Assembly (NCBI GenBank): GCA_905236225.1
Contig: CAJOPM010000077.1
Location: forward strand, 1-12,881
DNA from: an uncultured Eubacterium sp.
GTDB taxonomy: Bacteria > Bacillota > Clostridia > Lachnospirales > Lachnospiraceae
DNA: 12,881 nucleotides
Direction of reading: 5' to 3'
A program made the translations under genes and the position numbers. Positions within the stretch are counted from its first letter, which is position 1; each line of letters opens with the position of its first letter. Of the stretch, positions 5,695-12,881 are shown piece by piece. The notes under the pieces were generated by a model, which ran no database searches, was not told where the DNA came from, and was given only the letters and a program-made list of their open reading frames with translations.

Positions 5695-6776
5695 TTATAA
5701 ATTCATTAGAATTATGCAATTTTCGAAATTACGAAAATCTGAAGCTGAATCTAAGCAGTGGAGTTAATATATTTTATGGAGATAATGCCCAGGGAAAAAC
5801 AAATATATTAGAAGCTATTTATCTTAGCGGTACTACCAAATCTCATAAAGGTAGTAAAGACAGAGATATGATTAGATTTGGCTGCGACGAAGCTCATATA
5901 AGGGCTAATACAATAAGAGGCAATAGGGTAAATCAAATAGATATTCACCTCAAAAAAAATAGAACAAAAGGAATAGCTATTAATAAAATTCCGATTAATA
6001 GAGCAAGTGAATTATTCGGAATTTTAAATATTGTGTTTTTTTCGCCGGAAGATTTAAATATAATAAAAAATTCACCGGCACATAGACGCAGATTTTTAGA
6101 TTTAGAGCTATGTCAGCTTGATAAAATATACCTTAGTAATTTAACAAAATATAATCGAATATTAAGACAGAGGAATAAACTGCTAAAAGATATCGCATTT
6201 AATAATACGCTGGAAGAAACTTTAGATATTTGGGACATACAGCTTATAGAATGCGGTAAACAGATTATTGATGCAAGAGATATCTTTATAAAAGAAATAG
6301 CGCCTCTTATAAGCAAGATTCATTATGATATATCGGGCGGCAAAGAAATGCTTGATATTAAATACAATCCTGATACTTTAATAGATGAATTTGAAAAAAA
6401 ACTTAAGGCAAACAGAGCAATAGAGCTTAAAAATAAAATGACTATGGCAGGCCCTCACAGAGATGATATAGATTTTAATATAGACGGTGTTGATATTAAA
6501 AAATATGGATCTCAAGGACAACAAAGAACCACAGCGCTTTCATTAAAGCTCTCAGAAATATCACTTGTTGAAAAAAGAATTAAAGAAAAGCCGATTTTAC
6601 TGTTGGATGATGTATTTTCAGAGTTGGATAAAAATAGGCAAAACCTGCTTATATCAAGAATAAAAGATACACAGACGCTAATTACTTGTACTGGTATAGA
6701 TGAATTTGTTAAAGAATGCATCAGTACAAATAAAACATATAAAGTAATAAACGGCAAGGTTTATGAAAGTAAATAA
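5691..6776 (+). CDS. recF: DNA replication and repair protein RecF
   Basis: RecF is an SMC/ABC-like ATPase that, with RecO and RecR, loads RecA at single-strand gaps. The 361-residue length is normal. Motifs in order: N-terminal LELCNFRNYENLKLNL, Walker A GDNAQGKT (30-37), FFSPEDLNIIKNSPAHRRRFLD (116-137), GPHRDD (254-259), the ABC signature region YGSQGQQRTTALSLKL (272-287), and Walker B PILLLDDVFSELD (301-313). All catalytic motifs look intact. The start overlaps the yaaA stop (ATGA), with AAAGG in the end of yaaA as a possible ribosome binding site. gyrB follows after 28 nt. Confidence 0.97.
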   Translation: MIINSLELCNFRNYENLKLNLSSGVNIFYGDNAQGKTNILEAIYLSGTTKSHKGSKDRDMIRFGCDEAHIRANTIRGNRVNQIDIHLKKNRTKGIAINKIPINRASELFGILNIVFFSPEDLNIIKNSPAHRRRFLDLELCQLDKIYLSNLTKYNRILRQRNKLLKDIAFNNTLEETLDIWDIQLIECGKQIIDARDIFIKEIAPLISKIHYDISGGKEMLDIKYNPDTLIDEFEKKLKANRAIELKNKMTMAGPHRDDIDFNIDGVDIKKYGSQGQQRTTALSLKLSEISLVEKRIKEKPILLLDDVFSELDKNRQNLLISRIKDTQTLITCTGIDEFVKECISTNKTYKVINGKVYESK

Positions 6777-6804
6777 TTAGTTATACATATTTAAGGAGGA
6801 AACC

Positions 6805-8730
6805 ATGGGTAACATGGAAAACGAATACGGAGCAGACCAGATAGAAATTCTCGAAGGGTTAGAGGCAGTAAGAAAAAGACCCGGAATGTATATAGGAAGT
6901 ACATCTATTAGGGGACTTCATCATCTGGTGTATGAAATAGTAGATAACGCTGTAGATGAAGCTTTAGGCGGCTTTTGTAGTGAAATTAGAGTATGTATAA
7001 ACAAAGATAACTCTGTAACCGTATCTGATAATGGTAGAGGAATACCGGTAGGCATTAATACAAAAGCAGGAAAGCCTGCTGTAGAAGTTGTATTTACAGT
7101 GCTTCATGCCGGAGGAAAGTTCGGTGGTGGAGGATATAAAGTATCCGGAGGACTTCATGGAGTAGGAGCATCAGTCGTAAATGCTTTGTCAAATTGGCTC
7201 GAAGTTGAAATAAAACGTGAAGGAAAGGTTTTTAAACAGACATTTGAAAGAGGCAATAAGACATCAGAATTGGAAGTAATCGGGGATTGTGAGCCAAATA
7301 AGACAGGAAGTAAGATTACTTTTCTTCCTGACGACACAATTTTTGAAGAAACAGTGTTTGACTATGAAACTTTAAAAACAAGATTAAGAGAGACAGCCTA
7401 TCTTACCAAAAATCTTAAAATACGCTTAATAGATGAAAGAGTAGATAATCCCGAAGAGGAAATCTTCCACTATGAAGGTGGTATAAAAGAATTTGTACAG
7501 TACTTTAACAGAAGCTGCGAACCGGCATATCCGGACGTAATATATTGTGAAGGAACAAAAGAAAAGATATATGTAGAGGTAGCAATACAGCACAACGATA
7601 CATATAACGACAATACTTATAGCTTTGTTAACAATATTATTACTCCGGAAGGTGGTATGCATCTGTCCGGATTTAGAAGTGCTCTTACTAAAACGTTTAA
7701 CAATTATGCTAAGACATATAAGATTTTAAAGGAAACAGATCCGCCACTTAGCGGAGAGGACATAAGAGAGGGAATGACTGCAATTATCAGCATTAAGATT
7801 GAAGAGCCGCAGTTCGAAGGACAGACTAAGCAAAAGCTTGGAAACAGCGAGGCTAAAAGTGCAGTCGATTCAGTTGTAAGTGAGCAGCTTAAATACTATT
7901 TAGAGCAAAATCCGTCTGTTGCAAAGATAATAATAGAAAAAGCAATATTAGCGCAAAGGGCAAGAGATGCTGCAAGAAAGGCAAGAGATCTTACCAGAAG
8001 AAAGACAGCACTTGAAGGATCGGCTCTTCCCGGAAAATTAGCAGACTGCTCAGATAAAGATCCCAAAAACTGTGAGATATTCATAGTCGAGGGAGATTCA
8101 GCAGGAGGCTCGGCCAAAACAGCAAGAAGTAGGCAGAATCAAGCAATTCTTCCTCTTCGCGGTAAAATACTTAATGTTGAAAAGGCAAGACCGGACAGAG
8201 TATTTTCAAATGAAGAAATAAAAGCTATGATTACTGCGTTTGGTACCGGTATATATGACGATTTTGATATAGAAAAACTTAGATATGACAAAATAATCAT
8301 CATGACTGATGCCGACGTTGATGGAGCACACATCAGTACTTTGATGCTTACTTTCCTATATAGATTCATGCCGGATCTCATTAAGAAGGGACATGTATAT
8401 TTAGCACAACCGCCTCTTTATAAAGTGGAAAAAGGCAAGGGAGTATGGTATGCATACAGCGATGAAGAGCTTAATAAAATACTTACAGATATAGGTAGAG
8501 ATGGAAATAATAAGATTCAGCGCTACAAAGGACTCGGAGAGATGGATGCAGAACAGCTTTGGGATACTACAATGAATCCCGAAACCAGAGTTTTGCACAG
8601 AGTTTTAATGGATGAAGAGTCAACATCGGAGATTGATTTAACATTTACAACACTTATGGGTGATAAGGTTGAACCAAGAAGAGAATTTATAGAGAAAAAT
8701 GCAAAATTTGTTAATAATCTAGATATTTAA
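6805..8730 (+). CDS. gyrB: DNA gyrase subunit B
   Basis: GyrB is the ATPase half of gyrase, which introduces negative supercoils. The 641-residue protein has the GHKL ATPase domain: E44 and N48 in YEIVDNAVDEA, DNGRGIP (75-81), and the lid GGLHGVGASVVNALS (115-129). The transducer loop GQTK is at 339-342. The TOPRIM domain has EGDSAGG (429-435), PLRGKILNVEKA (450-461) and TDADVDGAHI (501-510), and QRYKGLGEM is at 572-580. The length is that of Gram-positive GyrB, without the extra domain of proteobacteria. AAGGAGGA (6793-6800) fits the first ATG (6805) better than the second in-frame ATG (6814). gyrA starts 26 nt after the stop. Confidence 0.98.
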   Translation: MGNMENEYGADQIEILEGLEAVRKRPGMYIGSTSIRGLHHLVYEIVDNAVDEALGGFCSEIRVCINKDNSVTVSDNGRGIPVGINTKAGKPAVEVVFTVLHAGGKFGGGGYKVSGGLHGVGASVVNALSNWLEVEIKREGKVFKQTFERGNKTSELEVIGDCEPNKTGSKITFLPDDTIFEETVFDYETLKTRLRETAYLTKNLKIRLIDERVDNPEEEIFHYEGGIKEFVQYFNRSCEPAYPDVIYCEGTKEKIYVEVAIQHNDTYNDNTYSFVNNIITPEGGMHLSGFRSALTKTFNNYAKTYKILKETDPPLSGEDIREGMTAIISIKIEEPQFEGQTKQKLGNSEAKSAVDSVVSEQLKYYLEQNPSVAKIIIEKAILAQRARDAARKARDLTRRKTALEGSALPGKLADCSDKDPKNCEIFIVEGDSAGGSAKTARSRQNQAILPLRGKILNVEKARPDRVFSNEEIKAMITAFGTGIYDDFDIEKLRYDKIIIMTDADVDGAHISTLMLTFLYRFMPDLIKKGHVYLAQPPLYKVEKGKGVWYAYSDEELNKILTDIGRDGNNKIQRYKGLGEMDAEQLWDTTMNPETRVLHRVLMDEESTSEIDLTFTTLMGDKVEPRREFIEKNAKFVNNLDI

Positions 8731-8756
8731 AATCCGATGGCTGAAAGGATAATATA

Positions 8757-11243
8757 ATGGACGAAACGATATTTGACAAAATAAATGAAGTCGATCTGAA
8801 AAAAACAATGGAAACATCTTATATCGACTATGCAATGAGTGTAATAGCATCAAGAGCATTGCCTGATGTAAGAGACGGGTTAAAACCGGTACAAAGAAGA
8901 GTTCTGTATTCAATGATAGAGCTTAATAACGGACCGGATAAGCCACATAGAAAATGTGCCCGTATTGTTGGTGATACAATGGGTAAATATCATCCACACG
9001 GTGATTCTTCAATATACGGAGCTTTGGTAAATATGGCGCAGGAGTGGTCAACAAGATATATGCTTGTTGATGGACATGGTAACTTCGGCTCTATTGACGG
9101 AGACGGAGCTGCTGCTATGCGTTATACAGAGGCACGCCTTAGTAAGATATCTATGGAAATGCTTGCTGATATCGGCAAGGATACTGTAGAATTTATGCCA
9201 AACTTTGATGAAACTGAAAAAGAACCCACAGTACTTCCATCCAGATTTCCAAACTTACTTGTAAACGGAACCACAGGAATAGCCGTAGGTATGGCTACTA
9301 ATATACCGCCGCATAATCTAGGTGAAGTAATAAGTGCGGTAGTAAAAATTATAGATAATCATGTAGAAGAAAATAGAGAAACGACAATAGATGAAGTCTT
9401 ATCTATAGTTAAAGGACCGGATTTTCCTACCGGAGCTGAAATTTTAGGGACATCCGGAATAAATGAAGCATATAGAACCGGGCGAGGAAAAATCAGAGTA
9501 AGAGCTGTAACAGATATAGAACCTATGGACAATGGAAAGAGCAGAATAATTGTAACTGAACTTCCATATATGGTTAATAAAGCCCGCTTAATTGAAAAAA
9601 TAGCAGAGCTTCACAGAGATAAAAGAATAGACGGTCTTACAGATATAAGAGATGAGTCGGACAGACAGGGTATGCGTATCGTAATAGAGTTAAGAAGAGA
9701 CGTTAACCCAAATGTAGTACTCAATAAGTTGTTTAAGCATACCCAGATGCAGGATACATTTGGTGTAATAATGCTTGCGCTTGTTAATAACGAACCCAAA
9801 ATATTAAATCTTCTTGAGATGCTTAATCTGTATCTGGATCATCAAAAAGATGTTATTACAAGAAGAACCAAATATGAGCTAAATAAAGCAAAAGAAAGAG
9901 CTCACATATTAGAAGGGTTAATTATTGCTCAGGATAATATAGACGAAGTGATTCAAATTATCAGAAGCAGCAGTAATACCCAGCAAGCTAAAGAAAGATT
10001 AATAGAAAGATTTACTCTTAGCGAAGTACAAGCTCAGGCTATAGTCGACATGAGACTTAGAGCTCTTACAGGTTTAGAGAGAGAAAAGCTTGAAGCAGAG
10101 TATGCAGAACTTAAGAAAAAAATAGAAGAATATACAGCAATTCTATCAGATGAGAATCTTCTTCTCGGTGTAATCAAGACAGAGATTACAGAAATTTCAT
10201 CTAAATATGCCGACGAGAGAAGAACAAAAATAGGATTTGATGCCTATGATATTTCGATAGAAGATATGATTCCAAATGAAAGTACCGTAATAGCTATGAC
10301 TCAAAAGGGTTATATTAAGAGAATGAGCCCCGATAATTTTAAGAGTCAGCATAGAGGCGGACGCGGAATCAAGGGAATGGAAACCTTAAATGATGATTAT
10401 ATCGAAGAGCTTTTCCTTACAAAGAACCATAATTATCTTATGTTCTTTACAAATACAGGCAGAGCATACAAGATTAAGGCATACGAAATTCCTGAATTTT
10501 CAAGAACATCAAGAGGAATTGCAATTATAAACGTATTGCAATTACAGCCTGATGAGAGTATTTCTGCTGTAATACCTATAGAGCAGATGGATGAAGAAAG
10601 CTATTTAGTAATGGCAACTAAGAATGGTCTTATTAAGAAAACAAAACTTTCAGAGTATTCTAATGTAAGACGTAACGGAATATGCGCTATAGAGCTTCGA
10701 GAGGAAGATGAGCTTATAGAAGTTAAGATTACAGATAATACAAAAGACATTTTCTTAGTTACTAAATACGGACAATGTATAAGATTTAAAGAAACCGATG
10801 TAAGAATTACAGGTAGAAAAGCATACGGAGTTAAGGGAATTACTTTAAGGCAAGATGATAGAGTAATAGCTATGCAGCTTAACAGCCAGGGCGAATATAT
10901 GTTATTTGCGGCAGAAAAAGGCATAGGTAAGCTCACTGCAATATCAGAATTCAGTCCGCAGCACAGAGGCGGTAAGGGCGTAAAATGTTATAACATTATA
11001 GAAAAAACAGGCCCGCTTATCGGTGTTAAAGCAGTAAATCTCGATGAAGAAATAATGATAATCAATACAGAAGGCATCATTATAAGAATGCCGGTAGAAG
11101 GTATATCCATATCAGGACGTGTAACGTCAGGAGTTAAATTGGTAAGCCTTAACGAAGATACGCTTATTGCATCAGTAGCAAAAGTGAGAAAAGAAGACAT
11201 AGTAGAAGAAGATGATGAACAAGATGTCGAGCAAGGAGAATAA
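8757..11243 (+). CDS. gyrA: DNA gyrase subunit A
   Basis: GyrA cuts and rejoins DNA and wraps it for supercoiling. The 828-residue protein starts with the breakage-reunion domain. SRALPDVRDGLKPVQRRVLYSM (32-53) and HPHGDSSIYG (79-88) form the quinolone region, and the catalytic Tyr123 lies in AAAMRYTEARLSKI. The C-terminal beta-pinwheel carries the GyrA box QHRGGRG (531-537), so this is gyrase and not ParC. A second box-like QHRGGKG is at 735-741. The tail is acidic (EEDDEQDVEQGE). The residue matching E. coli Asp87 is Gly88. GAAAGGAT (8743-8750) precedes the ATG. The last codons contain the AAGGAG used by the next gene. Confidence 0.98.
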   Translation: MDETIFDKINEVDLKKTMETSYIDYAMSVIASRALPDVRDGLKPVQRRVLYSMIELNNGPDKPHRKCARIVGDTMGKYHPHGDSSIYGALVNMAQEWSTRYMLVDGHGNFGSIDGDGAAAMRYTEARLSKISMEMLADIGKDTVEFMPNFDETEKEPTVLPSRFPNLLVNGTTGIAVGMATNIPPHNLGEVISAVVKIIDNHVEENRETTIDEVLSIVKGPDFPTGAEILGTSGINEAYRTGRGKIRVRAVTDIEPMDNGKSRIIVTELPYMVNKARLIEKIAELHRDKRIDGLTDIRDESDRQGMRIVIELRRDVNPNVVLNKLFKHTQMQDTFGVIMLALVNNEPKILNLLEMLNLYLDHQKDVITRRTKYELNKAKERAHILEGLIIAQDNIDEVIQIIRSSSNTQQAKERLIERFTLSEVQAQAIVDMRLRALTGLEREKLEAEYAELKKKIEEYTAILSDENLLLGVIKTEITEISSKYADERRTKIGFDAYDISIEDMIPNESTVIAMTQKGYIKRMSPDNFKSQHRGGRGIKGMETLNDDYIEELFLTKNHNYLMFFTNTGRAYKIKAYEIPEFSRTSRGIAIINVLQLQPDESISAVIPIEQMDEESYLVMATKNGLIKKTKLSEYSNVRRNGICAIELREEDELIEVKITDNTKDIFLVTKYGQCIRFKETDVRITGRKAYGVKGITLRQDDRVIAMQLNSQGEYMLFAAEKGIGKLTAISEFSPQHRGGKGVKCYNIIEKTGPLIGVKAVNLDEEIMIINTEGIIIRMPVEGISISGRVTSGVKLVSLNEDTLIASVAKVRKEDIVEEDDEQDVEQGE

Positions 11244-11249
11244 AGGGCA

Positions 11250-12101
11250 TTGAATGATATAAGAAAAATCGATGTATCACAAATAACAGAAAAGATTAGG
11301 CAAATGTGTATAGATGCTAACTATTCTCTTTCAAATGACATGGTAGATGCATTAACAAATTCTCAAAAAACAGAGGCCTCGCCTCTTGGCAAAAAGGTAT
11401 TAGATCAGCTAAAGCTAAACCTTGATATAGCTTCGGAAGATATGATACCTATTTGCCAAGACACAGGCATGGCAGTTGTATTTATTGAAATCGGACAAGA
11501 TGTGCATTTGACAGGCGGTAACTTAGAAGATGCCATTAATGAAGGAGTAAGAGACGGATACACAAAAGGATATCTTCGAAAATCTGTAGTAAATGATCCT
11601 ATTATCAGGGAAAATACTAAAGATAATACACCGGCTATAATTCATACAAAGATAGTCGACGGAGATAAAATACATATAACACTTGCCCCAAAAGGGTTTG
11701 GCAGTGAAAATATGAGTAAAATCTTTATGCTAAAACCTGCAGATGGTATTGAAGGAGTAAAAAATGCAATACTAAGCGCAGTCAAAGATGCCGGACCTAA
11801 CGCCTGTCCGCCAATGGTAGTAGGGGTAGGAATAGGCGGAACATTTGAAAAATGCGCACTTCTTGCCAAAGAAGCACTTACAAGAGAAGTTAATAAACGC
11901 TCTAACATAGATTATGTAAGAGAATTAGAAGAAGAAATGCTTGAAAAGATTAACAAAAGCGGCATAGGTCCTGCGGGACTTGGAGGAACAACAAGCGCAC
12001 TTGCAGTTAATATAAATACATATCCGACTCATATTGCAGGACTTCCTGTAGCAGTTAACATATGTTGTCATGTAAACAGGCATATCAGCGCAGTAATATA
12101 G
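11250..12101 (+). CDS. Class I fumarate hydratase, alpha subunit (or L-tartrate dehydratase alpha)
   Basis: The 283-residue product is the N-terminal half of the oxygen-sensitive [4Fe-4S] fumarase family, found as a separate subunit in many anaerobes. Probable cluster cysteines are in IPICQDTG (C69), GPNACPPMVVGVGIGG (C186) and VNICCHVNRH (C272 or C273). GPAGLGGTTSALAVNI (240-255) is also diagnostic. The enzyme interconverts fumarate and (S)-malate in the cytoplasm; tartrate dehydratase is a close relative that sequence alone does not exclude. The start is TTG (11250-11252): an in-frame stop, the gyrA TAA itself, lies three codons upstream and no in-frame ATG is near. AAGGAG (11233-11238) lies inside the gyrA end. 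The beta subunit follows after 11 nt. Confidence 0.88.
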   Translation: MNDIRKIDVSQITEKIRQMCIDANYSLSNDMVDALTNSQKTEASPLGKKVLDQLKLNLDIASEDMIPICQDTGMAVVFIEIGQDVHLTGGNLEDAINEGVRDGYTKGYLRKSVVNDPIIRENTKDNTPAIIHTKIVDGDKIHITLAPKGFGSENMSKIFMLKPADGIEGVKNAILSAVKDAGPNACPPMVVGVGIGGTFEKCALLAKEALTREVNKRSNIDYVRELEEEMLEKINKSGIGPAGLGGTTSALAVNINTYPTHIAGLPVAVNICCHVNRHISAVI

Positions 12102-12112
12102 AGAGGCAAAAA

Positions 12113-12664
12113 ATGGATAAGTACATAAGTACCCCAATAACATCGCAGATAGCGAGTAGTCTTGAAGCAGGGGATTTTTGCTATATAACAGGAACAATAT
12201 ATGTAGCAAGAGATGCAGCACATAAGAGACTTATGGAGGTTCTCGACAATGATAAAGAGCTTCCGTTTGATATAAATGATTCGACAATCTATTATATGGG
12301 ACCATCTCCCGCAAGAGAAGGAAAAGTAATAGGCTCAGCCGGCCCGACAACCGCAAGCCGCATGGATAAATATGCGCCTCGTCTAATGGATTTAGGGCAA
12401 AAAGCTATGATCGGAAAAGGCAAACGTACTAAAGAGGTTCAAGATGCGATAAAGCGAAATCATGCAGTGTATTTTGCAGCTATAGGCGGAGCAGGAGCAT
12501 TATTATCAAAATGCATAACAAAATCAGAAATAGTATGTTATGAAGATCTAGGCGCAGAAGCAATAAGAAAGCTTGAAGTCAAGGATTTTCCGGTAATAGT
12601 AGTTTGTGATGATAAAGGAAATAATTTATACGAAACAGCAGTATTAGAATATAATCAAGAATAG
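12113..12664 (+). CDS. Class I fumarate hydratase, beta subunit (or L-tartrate dehydratase beta)
   Basis: The 183-residue product matches the C-terminal half of class I fumarases: GDFCYITGTIYVARDAAHKRL (20-40), YYMGPSPAREGKVIGSAGPTTASRMDKY, and KRNHAVYFAAIGGAGALLSKCI. I place the start at ATG 12113, 6 nt after GAGAGG (12101-12106). The frame is open 17 codons further upstream to an ATG at 12062, but that part overlaps the alpha gene and does not look like the family. It should bind the alpha subunit to form the active site, with the iron-sulfur cluster held by alpha. Fumarate is an intermediate in succinate-forming fermentation and in aspartate and purine routes. I see no hairpin-and-U-tract terminator after the stop. 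Confidence 0.88.
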   Translation: MDKYISTPITSQIASSLEAGDFCYITGTIYVARDAAHKRLMEVLDNDKELPFDINDSTIYYMGPSPAREGKVIGSAGPTTASRMDKYAPRLMDLGQKAMIGKGKRTKEVQDAIKRNHAVYFAAIGGAGALLSKCITKSEIVCYEDLGAEAIRKLEVKDFPVIVVCDDKGNNLYETAVLEYNQE

Positions 12665-12706
12665 AACAATTAATAGAAAAAAGTTAAATTCCATACATAA
12701 AGCTGA

Positions 12707-12716
12707 TTGATATCAA
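12707..12716. repeat. 10-bp palindrome upstream of the tRNA promoter
   Basis: TTGATATCAA is a perfect palindrome ending 6 nt before the -35 box. It could be a small operator half or chance in AT-rich DNA. The rest of the 12665-12793 gap shows only the tRNA promoter. Confidence 0.3.
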
Positions 12717-12722
12717 AAACAA

Positions 12723-12751
12723 TTGACAAAGCAATTTAGTTTTAGTATTAT
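12723..12751 (+). promoter_or_regulatory. Sigma-A promoter of the tRNA-Ser gene
   Basis: A perfect -35 TTGACA (12723-12728) and -10 TATTAT (12746-12751) are separated by 17 bp. Transcription would start near 12758, about 36 nt before the mature tRNA. The tRNA is thus probably expressed independently of the gyr-fum genes. Confidence 0.85.
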
Positions 12752-12793
12752 AGTCTAAGTGTCAATAAAGAAACAATATTATTTTCAGAATCC

Positions 12794-12881
12794 GGAGAAA
12801 TACTCAAGAGGCTGAAGAGGCGCCCCTGCTAAGGGTGTAGGTCGGGCAACCGGCGCGAGGGTTCAAATCCCTCTTTCTCCG
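12794..12881 (+). tRNA. tRNA-Ser (anticodon GCT)
   Basis: The 88-nt cloverleaf is complete to the discriminator base. The acceptor GGAGAAA (12794-12800) pairs with TTTCTCC, and G73 is the last base of the window. The D stem is CTC/GAG. The anticodon stem is CGCCC/GGGTG with loop CTGCTAA, so anticodon GCT (12828-12830) reads AGC and AGU. The long variable arm has a GTCGG/CCGGC hairpin with a GCAA loop, which is the class II mark of tRNA-Ser. The T arm GAGGG-TTCAAAT-CCCTC is normal. Whether CCA is encoded lies beyond the window. Confidence 0.96.

Noticed and set aside
10601..10936. Open frame of 111 codons on the minus strand within gyrA
   Set aside because: It is antisense to the well-conserved GyrA C-terminal domain, and its hydrophobic, serine-rich product is typical of shadow frames.
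12062..12112. Upstream ATG extending the fumarase beta subunit by 17 codons
   Set aside because: It overlaps the alpha gene in another frame and lacks family similarity, while the ATG at 12113 has a well-spaced GAGAGG.
12721..12736. AATTG/CAATT inverted repeat as a terminator after the fumarase genes
   Set aside because: The stem is only 5 bp, has no U-tract, and overlaps the tRNA -35 box.
1..12881. Mobile elements, CRISPR arrays, phage genes or a novel defence locus
   Set aside because: Coding space is filled by conserved genes in standard order, and no direct-repeat array, transposase or unexplained gene was found.

Overview
The window is the replication-origin neighbourhood of a low-GC Gram-positive bacterium (Bacillota). 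It has the classical order jag, yidC, yidD, rnpA, rpmH on the minus strand, then dnaA, oriC, dnaN, yaaA, recF, gyrB, gyrA on the plus strand. Strong AAGGAGG ribosome binding sites and AGA/ATA-rich codon use fit a clostridial genome. The YidC, RnpA, DnaA and GyrA variants (for example RHRITRLIRE in RnpA and QHRGGRG in GyrA) resemble those I recall from Lachnospiraceae. That family assignment is by memory, not by search.

Left arm (1-2414, minus strand): rpmH has a strong sigma-A promoter and an 11-nt perfect Shine-Dalgarno match. An intrinsic-terminator-like hairpin starts inside its stop codon. The tightly packed rnpA-yidD-yidC-jag genes follow; jag runs off the left edge. They supply ribosomal protein L34, the RNase P protein, two membrane-insertion factors and an RNA-binding protein.

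Centre (2415-4363): the rpmH/dnaA divergent promoter region, dnaA, and the 328-bp dnaA-dnaN gap. The gap holds a cluster of DnaA boxes (one perfect), a 10-bp perfect inverted repeat around the first box, and long AT-only stretches suited to unwinding. This is the probable oriC. Genes on both sides are transcribed away from it.

Right arm (4364-12664, plus strand): dnaN, yaaA, recF, gyrB and gyrA are closely spaced. They are followed by two genes for a two-subunit class I fumarase (or related tartrate dehydratase), starting 6 nt after the gyrA stop. The fumarase genes are the only metabolic addition to the core block. The window closes with a tRNA-Ser(GCT) under its own promoter.

I see no mobile element, CRISPR array, phage gene or clearly undescribed system. 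Points worth a second look are small: the rpmH stop/terminator overlap, the YidC groove arginine replaced by tyrosine, changes in the DnaA DNA-binding domain, two GyrA boxes, the oriC inverted repeat, and the fumarase genes joined to the gyrase genes.
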